A stretch of DNA of 64,000 nucleotides, taken from positions 1,860,001 through 1,924,000 of the forward strand of contig CADCSX010000023.1 of assembly GCA_902805475.1 (NCBI GenBank). Direction: 5' to 3'. Shown here in pieces: positions 1 to 11,617 of the stretch. The notes under the pieces were generated by a model, which was not told where the DNA came from, did not search any database, and was given only the letters and a program-made list of their open reading frames with translations. The translations under genes were made by a program, and so were the position numbers. The stretch is from Entonaema liquescens (lineage: Eukaryota > Ascomycota > Sordariomycetes > Xylariales > Xylariaceae). Position 1 is the first letter of the stretch. Each line of letters opens with the position of its first letter.

Positions 1-584
1 TTGTTCAAGCCTCGAATTTTTTTAATGCCTCTTCCTGTTGGTGAAGTGGATTTTGGAAGAAATTCCTTTAGTGAGGTGTTAAGTAGTTTTTAATTTTGTA
101 GTTCTTGTTTAACCGGTATAACACCCCGCTGGTAGTATAGCGCAATGCCGGTGTGCGGGTCAAGTATGATACCAGCTTATTACATAGCTCAATGTTCGTA
201 GCTTATTTGTTCCAGCAACAGACTCACCTACACATTATGTTGCATTGAAAGGCAATCCGATTCGACGTCACGTAAATATTAAATTGATTGCATACTTTAC
301 ATGAGAATTACAAGTTAGATGGAGGCTCACTCCCCATTTTTCCATGTCCATCGTCTGCAAATCAGCAAGGTTTTTCTACAACCCATCATCCACTTTCCCT
401 TACGAATCGGCAACTTCATGAAAATTAGCAACTTCCCCTACCACGCTGACGATTCCTTTTGACGAAGTGGTAATCTCCCCGTATCGATCAGTAACACATC
501 TTTAGAAATTACCGGCTTGTTTCTTTAGACCACCGACCTTCCTCTTTACCACCACTGTTTAATTGTGTACTGGACTACGGCAAC
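1..584. other. Intergenic, no gene seen
   Basis: No supportable coding region in the first 584 bases. The stretch from about 330 to 584 is pyrimidine-rich and lies directly upstream of the WD40 gene, so it probably contains its promoter and 5' leader. No recognisable RNA gene or repeat was seen. Confidence 0.5.
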
Positions 585-2549
585 ATGGACCGTAGGGAGA
601 TCCCAGGTTATTATTGGGGTGAGTTATACTTCTTATATAATATCCCTGCGATATTTTGTAGCTGCTTGTTGGCAATGATGTCGAACTAAATTCCCTTCTC
701 CCATTGACGATCCCATATTCATTTTGCCGTATCTTATCGGCGGTCCTAAGTTTACTTACTGCTTTTTATGCCTTTTCCTCTTATTTTCTTTCCCTCCTCC
801 CTTTCTTGTTGATGATCCTGGAACTTCCCACTATCTACTACTATCAGGGACTCCATTACCCCTTTTCCTTCTTATCAATGTCACCGTATCACTAATTTCT
901 CCCGCCTAGATCCGGACAAGAAGCGTTACTTCAAAATTGAGCAACGCAAGACAGCTCCCCGTGATGTGGCTTGGTCTTCTGATAGTGTGAAGAAGCGCAA
1001 GCTTGAAGATGCAGAGGCTGCCGAACAGGCCCGCCAGGGTGCATTAAATAAGAAGCGCATTGTCCGTTCCGAGACCTTGGATCACCCTCTCATTGGCGGT
1101 TTCCTTCAACGTGAGCTCGGCGTGCCTAGACGTGACCACATCGCAGCTTCTTTTGCACATGGTATAGTAGAGAAGGGCGCTGTTGATTTCACCTGGGGCT
1201 GCCAACATACCACCCTTACACATATGGTCGTCACCAACAGAGGTCCTAAGGGTTTATGCAAGGTTTATGCAAGTAAGTTCATATTGAGAGCGTCGACAAA
1301 GTTATGAGCTAACTCTATAACCCTTAAGGTCCTGATGGAAGAGTATGCGATTCAGCCTATACCTTAAGAGACCTCGATTCGGGCAGGTACGATATTAACT
1401 ATAACTTCTCTAGTTATATTTATAGTCAAAGATCTACTAACGTAAACTTTGGTAATAGGATAGGCTCGAAATTTCGTAGGCTGTTAGACAATAGACAACC
1501 CTTTCACCTAGGACCAAACCATGAAGTGGTAGCGTCGCCCATGGCAAGCATCGGTTATAGCACCAAGTTAGATGCCTTGATATCAGTTCCTCGAAAATTC
1601 CAACGACACGACCCGGTCTTTGTCCGTTCCAATACGGATGTATATAATGCACGAGGAAATACCCCGTTAATCCGCCAGCCCGATGACAACTGCCTCAGTC
1701 ACATAAAGACACGTCTTCCTTGGAGTACCAGTAAGTAGAGTGGCCAACTTTATCTATAGTAACTCTAGGTAGAAAGCTGATAATGTCTTAACGCTAGACT
1801 TTACTGCATGTCGTGACCCTGTCGAGGCGTTATCGTTATGTGTAGCCCCTTCAATTAGTAACGATTTACTATGCGTGATCGGGACAACTCATGGCCTGGT
1901 ATACTGCAACGATCTCGGATACATGGCAGTGCCGTTTCCCTTGGGCCACTTCAACTTCAAAGACCCTATGGGCCGGCCGCCCACCAGTGATACCTTTGGT
2001 ATCACCTTCAAAGTTGAGAATCCCAATATTCTCTTGTTTGGCGGTCGGCCGGGCCGCTTGTTCACTGGGGACCTGCGATGCCAATATCCCAAGTGGACTA
2101 ATTTCAAGCTGCGCGACGCCATCGCCCACGTGAAGCAAGTTAGCGAGCACAAGGTCCTAGTTGCCGGCCTCCGAAATATGCTCTCTGTCTTCGACACGCG
2201 CTACTGCAAGCCCGAGCTCCTGCACACGAAACCCCAGAGCTCCACCATCCCCTTCCTCCAGATTGACGGCTTCAAGAACGGCCCCTACCTCGATCTTGGG
2301 CTGGACTTTGACCGGGATTCGGGCGTCGTGGCTGCCGCACACGACGACGGCAAGGTCGCGCTGTACTCGGTGCATAGCGGCCGCCGACTCCCTTGTGCGG
2401 GTGTTGATGGGATTGCGGCGCAGGGCCCCGTGCGCTGCGTGCAGTGGGAGACGTTTGCCGGCGATAATATGCCGAGCTTGTTTGTTGGTGCGGACCACCG
2501 CGTCAAGGTATACTCGTTCGGCGTTAAGGACCCCGACGTCGAGGAGTGA
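585..2549 (+). CDS. DCAF4-like WD40-repeat protein
   Basis: Five-exon model: 585-618, 910-1272, 1329-1386, 1459-1730, 1798-2549, giving 492 residues. All introns have GT..AG ends; the third ends after a CTACTAAC branch site. The N-terminus reads IPGYYWDPDKKRYFKIE once exons 1 and 2 are joined, which resembles the start of DCAF4, a WD40 substrate receptor of CUL4-DDB1 ubiquitin ligases. A basic, Lys/Arg-rich stretch follows (residues about 35-60), then WD40-like beta segments to the end, for example SVFDTRY and VALYSVHSGRRLP. The first intron (291 bp) is long for a fungus, and the tiny first exon is chosen because it completes the YYWDP motif in frame. The ligase role is inferred from family resemblance only. 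Fungal homologues are often left as hypothetical proteins. Confidence 0.75.
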
Positions 2550-3794
2550 GGCCTTGGGCCCCGTGATTTGAAGTTTGTTGGTTTGGTTTGGTTTGAGTCG
2601 TGTGCCCCTCGCAAGAGAAGAGTTTTGCTTTTTTCCCCTTGTCTGTGTGTTTAAAGACTTTATCACAACATTGCACGGCGTACGGAGAGAGGTTGGCTTG
2701 TCTTAACTTAACTTGCTTTATAGAATGGTCGATGAATGAACGGAAGGGGACTTTGCATTGTTGGAGGGAAAGGGGGCCGCATCTTGCATACATAGCTACA
2801 TAGCTTTTGGAGGATATACCCAGTATTTGCAGTACAACTCATAGTTGCTTAGCATGGAGGAGCAATGATTGACATATTTGCTTGGCTTGACTATTCATGT
2901 CCTTCTTGCGTATTTGTGACTATCTCCTATACGTGAATAACCAGGGGAGTGAGTATTGGTGCTCCTAAGAGATATATCGTAGACGGTGAAAGACGTGCTG
3001 AAATATCGGTATAACCCTTGTAATGAAAGGTAAGAATGTAGATGTATATAAATCTACAGGTAGAAGACGCACACCCAACTTTCTAATAGTATAAAGTATT
3101 CCTTTCATGCATAGTTATAAAGGGGATGAGCTTATACATAGATTAGTATGGATATGGGCTAAATATGATCTAAGGAGTGACCCCTATTTAGGCTGGTATA
3201 GTAGACAATCTACCATTCTATCGTTATTACTTCTTTCAGGCATCCTTCAGTTCTTTTAAGGGTATATACGCCGAACATATGTTAGTTATAAACACTTGTG
3301 AGCATTGTGTAGTTAGATGGTTTAAGAGGCTGCATCCAAATGCCTACGTTTATCTCCCACTGGTCAGCATATACTATCTGATCCACGGTGGCTTCATTCG
3401 AGTATTGGATACTTCCTATGTCACTACTTGGGATATATCATTGCTATTAAACACTATATATTGTATTGAGTTACGAAGTATATACCTCAGGTACGTATGC
3501 TCGCGTTATGAGTTAGATACCTAGGATAGATAAGCGACTTTTAACCCCCATACTAATCTCTCTTGCTTATTCCCTACTCTGATAACTCGCCTCAACATCT
3601 TCTCGTATTATTCTCCAATCTGTTATTGCTAAATATAGCTGTCTTTCTCGGGAATAGAGAGATCCCGACATTAGTTAAACTATTCCCGTGAGAGATAGCA
3701 TATATAACCCCCTCTTTTATATGTGTTGTGTAAAATATGACGAGACATAACTATGCTATTAGAGATGTATATATGTATATATAAGCAGACCAAG
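2550..3794. other. Intergenic between convergent genes
   Basis: Space between the 3' ends of the WD40 gene (+) and the bZIP gene (-). It is AT-rich and contains only short, compositionally unremarkable reading frames. Around 3655-3705 there is a short imperfect inverted repeat (CTCGGGAATAG with CTATTCCCGTGAG) that could form a hairpin. No gene is supported. Confidence 0.5.
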
Positions 3795-5793
3795 CTACCC
3801 TCCACTAAATTGGCCATCTACTATATCTCTCGGGGCGGGGCCACTTCTTTTGAGATTATACGTACCCCTAAGGAGGGGAAATGTCTTATCGAAAGGTTCG
3901 CCCAGAGTCCAGTTTTCGAACCTCCTGAGGTGACGCTCGAAGACAGGGTTGATTAGCAATTCATCCCCATCTGGGCTCTGGAGTAGTGTGTCCGTAGCTT
4001 CGTATGGCCAATTAAGAGATATGGTGGTGGTGAATGGGATGAAGAAATTATCGAACAAAAAATCAGTAGGATTATACTCCTTCGCGAGTTTCTCTCGCAT
4101 ATGTGGGAAAGGGAGATGATCTATCCATGCCGGATGAGTGACTTGTAGCTGTGCTGGTGTAGGGAGTGCGAAATGGGGTAAGAGGTCATAGTTCTCTTGC
4201 GTAGGGCTGACTTGCCATCGCATTACGAGAAACATGTAATAGAGCACAGCTACGCGCTCCGGAAGCCCACTCATCCCAGGAAAAGCCGCCAATATGTCGG
4301 TGAAGACCTTCGAGAGTGGATGAGAAAACACACTGTTCGCCGGATTGAGCAGCGATGAGACGGAGGGATATTTCGGGCCAACTATGTCCCGTGTCGGAAC
4401 GCCCTCCGCAGCCCGCTGGCGTCTCTCCTGAAGAAACTCAAGGAGAAGACTATCTAGAGGACAGGTCGAGGGGCCGTTTTTGATAGGAGCCGAGTTTCCT
4501 ACCCAAGATGTCTCGACTGGTTGGAATACATTCCGCGGGGCGTATTCTATGCGATGCCTTTGCTGTTGATGAGGCCCGCTGCTGACTGCCGCATGGTTCC
4601 GGGGAGATGGAAGCAAACCAAGATTCCAACCATGCTTCGTAGGGAGATGCTGGTATCCAGGTGTGTCTTGTGCCCCATTGACACCAGTCTGCATCCTATT
4701 CACGCGGTGCGAGGAGTCAAGGAGGAAATCAAGCTTTAGTTGCTCACCAGCGCCGAGATCTAAGTTATGAAATAGGTCATGCCGTTGCTGGTTCAGCATG
4801 ACCTGGGTAAAATGTGGGCTCAGATGAGCTTGGGACTGTGTCTGAGATGTTGAGTCTGCCACAGATGGAGAAGCAGCGCTCATGGGCGTTGAATCATTGT
4901 AACTAGTGGGGGCGGAGGGCGACCGCTGCGTAGTTTGACTTGATGTAATGGTAGAGATGGGAGATGCATAGGCTCCATCGACTAGAGTGAGTACATTAGT
5001 CTATTTGTCGTTTTCTCGCCACAATATGAGTTGATATAAGAGTTCTATCTTATGAAGCATATTATGGTGACTGGATATATTTACCTTGCTGATTAGATAA
5101 TATAGGTTGTATTAGGGATAAGACAGAGGCGAGCCGACTTTTAATCTCGACATTTTCAGCCTCAACAGCCTCCTTGGCCCGTATAGCGGCTTGGAGCTCT
5201 TGATACGGCTGTTGAGAGGTTAACTCACGTATCCGCCTCTCAAGGGTCTCGATTTGATTCTTAGTACGTTCGCGGATGGCTCGTTGCGCCTCCCGGTCTA
5301 AGGGACAAAGGTAAGGTAGTTAGCAGAGGTTATGTTATAGAAAGTAGGATCAGGATTTAAGTCTGGGAAGAAGCGTAGGTTGTGGATCTGTACCGTTTGC
5401 TCTCTTCTTGGCAAGTTGTTCGGGTGTTAAGTTTGCTACACCCCTCGGGCTGGGACCAGTCCGGCGTTTCTTAGTTCGCTGATCTTCAAGATGACCCGAG
5501 ACATGATCGTGGCCCGTCTGGGATGAGGTGTTCCCGGAATCGGAAGACTGACTAGTCTCCTGAGAGGGGCCGTGTTTGTGGAGAATACCGAAGACTTCGG
5601 GTTCGTTCCGGTTATTTTCGGAAGGGTTACCGATGATGGTGGGTAGGATGGGGTCGGTAGTGGAGGAAAGTCGATGATGGTTGGTTTCGGGTTCGGTGTT
5701 GGTATCGGCTTTGGTATCGGCTTTGGTGTTTGTGTTGGTGTTTGTGTCAACGAAAGTGGAGAAGGAGAAAGCCGAGTTAGCGGACGGGTGCAT
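3795..5793 (-). CDS. bZIP transcription factor with DUF3425-like C-terminus
   Basis: Three exons on the minus strand: 5793-5394, 5297-5085, 4981-3795, giving 599 residues. The splice joints complete a bZIP. The basic region starts at about residue 126 (KKRAN then DREAQRAIRERTKNQIE) and is followed by a heptad-like segment (LERRIREL) and a coiled coil to about residue 175. The last 180 residues, with PERVAVLYYMFLVMRWQ, HPAWIDHLPFP and a region of aromatic and proline residues, match the fungal DUF3425 tail found on many bZIP regulators. The N-terminus has a low-complexity stretch of alternating Thr/Asn/Asp/Lys, the product of a simple repeat at about 5690-5760. It is a nuclear DNA-binding regulator by family; target genes are unknown. 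The region just upstream holds the repeat element at 5870-6610, which may affect its promoter. ATG 5793 is the first in-frame Met. Confidence 0.85.
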
Positions 5794-5878
5794 GTCAGTA
5801 CTATAGTAGTACTAATGTACAAACTAAAGATTGCCGTGTTCCGTAGTAGTACGGTATGTAACTGAAGTATCATGGCAT

Positions 5879-5926
5879 TGGTTCCTACCTGTACTGGTTC
5901 CTGCCTGTATTGGTTCCTGGCATTGG
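5879..5926. repeat. 16-bp tandem triplication
   Basis: Three successive 16-base units beginning TGGTTCCT (5879-5894, 5895-5910, 5911-5926). The first two differ at two positions and the third diverges in its second half. It sits less than 100 bases upstream of the bZIP start codon. Confidence 0.75.
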
Positions 5927-5940
5927 GTTAGGCCTGGAGG

Positions 5941-6560
5941 CAGGTCAACCCAACTATATCCTGGCGCATCATCCCAACCTCTAACCCGAAATAGCAAGGC
6001 GCCTCTACTAGCGCACATTGGGTTGAGCTTCCTCCCTATTATTTTATTAACATAACTTTTATATTAAATTATAGTTTTATACGTTAATTTTTACTTATAA
6101 TTTTTAAAATTTAAATAATTAATTAATTAAATATTAAATAATAATTAATTATAAATTAATTTTAAATCGATTAATAATTAATTAAAATATTTTAAATTTT
6201 AAAAATTTAAAAAATAATGGAATAGTAATCGATTTTTAATCAATTTTTAATCGATTAGATAAAAGATATAAAATTTAATGAGTGACACGCGCTGTAATTA
6301 TAACGTACTTAGTGAGCATTACGCCCTGTAATTTGACGTATTTCCAGCGCCTGAAAGCCCTAAAGCTTATCCTACTGTGGAGACCTTAATTGAGTCTTGG
6401 CTACTCAAAAGTCTGCCTAATCGGGTTAGAGGTTGGGGTGATGCGCCAGGATATAGTTGGGTTGACCTGTATACTCAGTCTTGGCTACTCAAAAGTCTGC
6501 CTAATCGGGTTAGAGGTTGGGGTGATGCGCCAGGATATAGTTGGGTTGACCTGTATACTC
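5941..6560. repeat. Inverted 48-bp repeat flanking an AT-rich island
   Basis: The 48 bases at 5941-5988 recur as the reverse complement at 6422-6469 with a single mismatch, and again at 6506-6553. Between the arms, 6040-6290 is almost pure A/T with AATTAATTAA-type text, as expected of RIP-mutated or otherwise degenerate transposon DNA. The layout, inverted ends around an AT-rich core, suggests a decayed DNA transposon or MITE-like element. No transposase can be read. Target-site duplications were not found with confidence. Confidence 0.6.
6393..6560 (+). repeat. 84-bp perfect tandem duplication
   Basis: The 84 bases 6393-6476 are repeated exactly at 6477-6560. Each copy contains the 48-bp repeat. 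Because 84 is 28 codons, an open frame from 6377 to 6631 runs through both copies and repeats the peptide RVRGWGDAPGYSWVDL. Exact identity points to a recent duplication. Whether the frame is translated is unknown. Confidence 0.85.
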
Positions 6561-6631
6561 GGTTAGGCGAGAGAAAGTGGGCGCTGGCGCAGGCGCAACA
6601 CTGTTCTAATGCTTTAGACGGCTCCACTTAA

Positions 6632-7221
6632 AACTCATAAGCTAGTGCCTAACCTATAAAGATCGTCCCTCATGATTCAGTTACGCCAAGTGGGACTATA
6701 TTCGACTAGTAGGTCTTCGAGTCAGGAAATGAACCTGCCGATGGAAACCAACTATTAGTCAACAATTCAGCTTTATCTTCGGTTTGATTGGTTAAAGCTA
6801 CGGATTAAGCTGCTGTTACAGCTTTGGTGGATTTTAACGGTTTGATAGCTACCCCCTAGTTATAGCTCGCTTGTTAGCTTTCCCCAACAGGGGTTTCTAC
6901 TACAAAGTAGGTAGCTATTAAACCTCCTTTTATATTTAGCTTCTAATTATCACCGACTATGTTGGAATTAATTCATGACAGACATATCATGTAATACCTT
7001 TGCATGACTAACTGTAGCGTATCTAACCTACCTACTACATAAGTACTACTCCTAATGTAAACCGCCTACCATGATAAATGCGCCGTTCTTGTTCTTCGTC
7101 GGAAAGCACCAACCTATTACTTCAACTACACATAGACAACCCAAAAAAATGCATACGTAACGTCCTCAAGCTATCTGCTTTTGCTTCTTCTCGTAATGCT
7201 AATTTTACACTTGAATTCTCA
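6632..7221. other. Intergenic, no gene seen
   Basis: Lies between the repeat element and the 3' end of the nucleoporin gene. Only short frames, no recognisable motif or RNA gene. Confidence 0.5.
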
Positions 7222-10200
7222 TTAGTCCGCCGAAGCTCGAGCGAGAGCTTCATGTAGATGCGGTGGGAACCTATATCTCAGCTGGCTCGTGTACGTCGTT
7301 AAATCCATGCTGATCTGCTTCAGATTGTCACACATCATCCGTCGAGTGCCCTCATTGCCGCTAAACTGCCCGCTCATGAGTCGCTCCCTCTGCTGGATGC
7401 AACATGTAATAGTCCACATGAGCAGGTTTGGTACATTGATAGCAACCGTCTGGGTGAGTCCCGAAAATGTTGCTGCGTAGTGTCGGATCCTGGCCGGATC
7501 CCCATTAGCATCCAGAGGTAGGATCTCTAATGCACGTATTTTCTGCACAATTTATTAGCATTTACATGTCTATAATGTAACGAAAAACAGTAAAACACTC
7601 ACATCTAAGGCCTCGGGCCATTGGCTACCCTCGACCAAGCCCTTGATATCGCTCATTTGTAAAAGTATGTGACAGGCAATCCGGTTAGGTTCCTCGACTC
7701 TTGTATAGAACATGGCGTCCTTTTCGTACATCGACATCATCGTCACTGCGAGTTGGATGGGATCATCAATCGATGCCAGACTTAAGCTACTGCCAGGTTG
7801 CGCCTCCGGATCTTTACCATCCGACCGGGGTTTGACTGGCATCAAGCGCATGGGATCCTCGCCGATCTCCAGCGAGATAGCCTCGCTCAGCGCGCGGCTC
7901 ACTATAGTCACTACACTGTCGTAGTCTCCGGCCAGATGATACAACAGTACTGCGTCTGTCGTCCGCCCGTTGTCATCGGCGAATCGGGCCGCCTGTAGTG
8001 TGACGGTCTTCACAAAATCATCTTCCTCCCGAAGACCGATGAGCGAGGCGCGTTCTTCGACGAGACCCGTGATGCGACGTCCATCTGGTCTGATATCACC
8101 AATGAGTTTACTAAACTCCCTGGTCTCTAAGATAAGTTCTCGTAGGGCCGCATGGCAAAGTTCTGCTTGTTGCCGTCCCGCTTCACCGCCTAGGTCTGCA
8201 TTGAGGCAGATCAGAGTTAGATAATCGACAGCGGAGGCAACATCGGCAGCGCGGAAATCGCGTGTGTAGTATCCTAGCATCCGGCCAAAGCTTAACTGTG
8301 GCCTGGAGCGTGTGTCGTGCGATAGAAGGGAGTCCGCCGTGGTCCAGGGGTCTGAAGGACGTAAAAGACCGTAGTACTCGAGAGCTATGGCGAAGTGGAT
8401 AGCATCCACGTAAGAAAAGGTATACAAGTACGAGATAGCTTGCTCGAACATGCCCGAGAGGATCTGCAAGAAGAAAAACATGCCGAAGGTACCATTGTCG
8501 TCTTCGCTGGGAGACTTTGGGAAGTGCTTCAGGCCGATATCCCTGATGCTTGTTCGTAGGTCTTGTAACCCGTACGACTCCGCAGCTACCTCGGTCGCTT
8601 TATCATTCTCACGAGCAAGGTTAAATTGAAGCCATATCCAATCCTCGATCTCCGTGTTAAGACCATCAAGACTTCGATTGCTCACGTCGCAGCGCCCCAC
8701 GATCTTATAGCAAGCCATTCGGTACGGGTCGATAGAATTCTCTGGTGCATTGCGAGCTCGCTGGTTGTACTCATTATTGCAGCGCTCCTGCAATTGGCGC
8801 CTTAATCGCCTGTCAGGGCTACTGACATACTCGAGGAGGTACGACGCAAAGGTACGGTCAATACTCCTGAAGGTCGTCGACTGAGCCTTAACGTAATCAG
8901 CGGCCTCAGCAATCTTCCCGGACCGCAGTAGGTAGAATACAATGGCCCAGACGAACTCGCCGTCAACTTGTTGGAGTTCGACGTTATCAGGAACAAGATC
9001 TTTTCGTGAGTGCCGTAACCGAACATACGCCTTGATCTTGCTGATGACATCCGGGCGACCTCCCAAATTCGCCTCTCTCGGGTATTTAGCGATGACACTC
9101 TCAATCTCCTGGAAAAACTTCCTCTCTAGGAAGGCATTCGCACCATTGAGGATTCTTTTCCGCATTTCTATTGACCCTGGGGATTTGTCGTTGATATCTA
9201 AATATTTGTCCTTGTATTGACGTTCTTTCGCTGTGGCATTGCCTGCGAAAGTCTCGGCTTCTGGGTTTTCCCCAACGATGCTCATGGCGGCGTGATAGGC
9301 ATCAACAAGTTGCTGAGCATGTCTATCACCAGAGCTTCCTGCCACTTGCGCAAGCTCGTGTAAAATAGGGTAAGGCTGCTTCTCGATTCGGCAAAGATTA
9401 AGTTGTCGAACCCGTTCTGCGAGGCGACTTTGCTTCTCCCTGACAAATCGATCGTCAATCGAAGCGGCACCGTTGAGGGCACTCGGGCTACCTGTCGCAT
9501 CCTGAATATCCGTGAATTCGGTCTTGTGACTACCAATTTTGCTAGGAGTGCCAATGACCGACTTCTGAAGATTTGACCGCCCAAATGCGCTAGCTTTGAT
9601 ACCGGCTACAGAAGATCGTGCTGCCTTAGTCGTTCGTCGCGACCGACCAAATCCCGCATGCGTCTCTCTATTAGTTGTTCCCGACGGCCCTTCGACGGGC
9701 GCATCGTCCTTCGTCTTGATACCAAAGTGCTCGTAAATACGCTTTCTCTGCGCCTCCCATTCCATCGTGACGTTATCCTCAAGGAAATTATCGAAGTCTC
9801 TAGTCGATCTTTCTAGCCCATCCGCAATCATACTCAGAGTTGTTTTTTTCTGTATATTCGAGAGGTAGGTATCGATGTCAACGTCGACTGCGGAGGTGGT
9901 TGTAGGGCGTTCGACACGGCCGCCGACCCGTACGTCGAAATCATTCAAGTCTCGCACCGCTGCTGCCGGCTCGACGCCGGATGCGGCTAGGATAAAGCGT
10001 GCCTTGTCATGAGCTAGAGGGTCTTGTCGCGGGCCTAGTTTTCGAAGGCGTTGACGAAGGTCCCCAAGACCAAGCTGGAGGCTAGGAAGATCTTCGAGGG
10101 GTGATTGTTCGCTACCTTGCTTCTTGCCTTCGGCGAGCAAACTGTCAAAGTATCCTGTTGTATTGCCCTGGGGTAGCACCGGGGGGTTTATTTGGCTAAT

Positions 10201-10680
10201 TCCAAGAATGGTTGATAACCCTTGAGATTGGTTATTGGTAGACTGTCCAGGGGCTGGCTGGGCGGTAGAGATACCCAGCATATTTCCCGTTTGCGGTCGC
10301 TGAAAGCCGGTAGATAGTCCGCTAAACCCGCCCGTTTGAGGTTGTTGGGTATTCGCAGGAGTCGCGAGAGGGGTTGAAGAGGATTGGAGTGTTGGAAATC
10401 TACTAAGTGAGTTAGTAGTTTGGGTCTGTTGAAGCGTGGACAGACCGCCGGTAGGGCCGCCAAATAGTGAAGAAGTAGTAGACGCAGCACGCGGAGTAGA
10501 AGCTGAGTTGGTGGTTTGGTTTACACCACCAAATAGACTGCCCCCAGGGGTAGGACTCGCATTGGTTGTTTGATTCAAACCACCAAACAAACTGCTGTTC
10601 CCGGTAGTAGAAGTCGGATTGGTGGTTTGGTTTAAACCACTAAACAAACCACCTCCGGTAGCTGGCTTTCCGAACGACAT
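7222..10680 (-). CDS. NIC96: Nucleoporin Nic96/Nup93
   Basis: Two exons, 10680-7603 and 7542-7222, joined in phase 0 (GAT then AAA), giving 1132 residues. Nic96 (vertebrate Nup93) is a scaffold of the inner ring of the nuclear pore complex. The first 180 residues are low-complexity and carry FG-type units (GLFSGLNQTT at 11-20, LFGGLNQTT at 31-39, LFGGVNQTT at 49-57, LFGG at 72-75), rich in Gln, Thr and Asn. A charged, partly coiled region follows. From about residue 430 to the end comes the long alpha-helical Nic96 domain, with stretches such as ILNGANAFLERKFFQEIE and PDVISKIKAYVRLRH. The final exon adds about 106 residues ending in a helical segment. Length and order fit filamentous fungal Nic96. 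No damage is visible. Confidence 0.9.
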
Positions 10681-11617
10681 CCTAAAAGAAAATAAAATGA
10701 TAGGCCGTTCGCTATTAGGAGATGATCAGGTTGCTGCAATTGGCAGCTGAAATAATGACCCAATGAATGGGTTGGATGGTTGTCAAATTTATTTATTGGG
10801 AGCTTGAAATTTCATGGCAAGGCTGAAAAACAATCAACAAGGCAAAAAAGACAGTACGGGTAGCTTCTGCACGGACCACGTAAACACGGACCATAAATGA
10901 CGGAGCATGCTTACCTCTTGCTACGCGTGTTCCGAAACGGGTAGTTACCAGTTGTACGTTGTATTGTACAACCTGAATGGCGGTATAAAATTAGAAATAG
11001 GCACCCGCATTTTTCTGTATCTTTGAACTTTTGAAAACCGTCAATTACCTACTCCCTATCCACTCAATCAACATGTGCTTCCCACGTGACTTATCATTCC
11101 GGTTGAATAGGTAACATGTAAACGCCCCTTGTATGCGAAAACTACAAAACCTACAAATGAGATCGGATTCCGGTGGCTTTAGGGCAGCATCTCGTTGGAT
11201 CTGTCACGAGATGGAGCATACTAAACAGGCTCATTGTTCTAAATGAGACATCTAGAATCCTGGCACACGTATCTCAAAATATTGCGCAAATTTAGCGACT
11301 CTTGACGGATGGTTGAGCTGAACCTGAGCAAAAAGTGATGGATGCGTCAAGTCTCAATCCATCAAAGAAAAAGTCTCGTTGCAAACCCTATAATCTATAC
11401 TATAGCTACGACAACGATACTATTCTAACACTGAATTATTTACGAATTTTTAAACTCTTTTAGTACAACTAACTATTTATATTTTCAAGTTCTTCTTTCG
11501 TTCAAGTTAGAGGTTGTCGTTTAATATCTTCCCATAACATCTATAACCTATGGGCATAAACTAACTTAAACCATACAATCCTCATCACCTTTTTCTTTGA
11601 GCACATTTTCTCAACAC
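10681..11617. other. Intergenic upstream of Nic96
   Basis: Holds the presumed promoter of the nucleoporin gene (right to left) and the 3' flank of the three-domain gene. AT-rich, no supported gene. Confidence 0.5.

Noticed and set aside
1869..2793. Long reading frames on both strands opposite and beside the WD40 gene's last exon
   Set aside because: They overlap a well-supported coding exon with high G/C and read as shadow frames without any family-like text.
6377..6631. 84-residue frame across the 84-bp duplication as a protein gene
   Set aside because: Open only because the duplicated unit is a multiple of three; no start context, no domain. Kept as a repeat.
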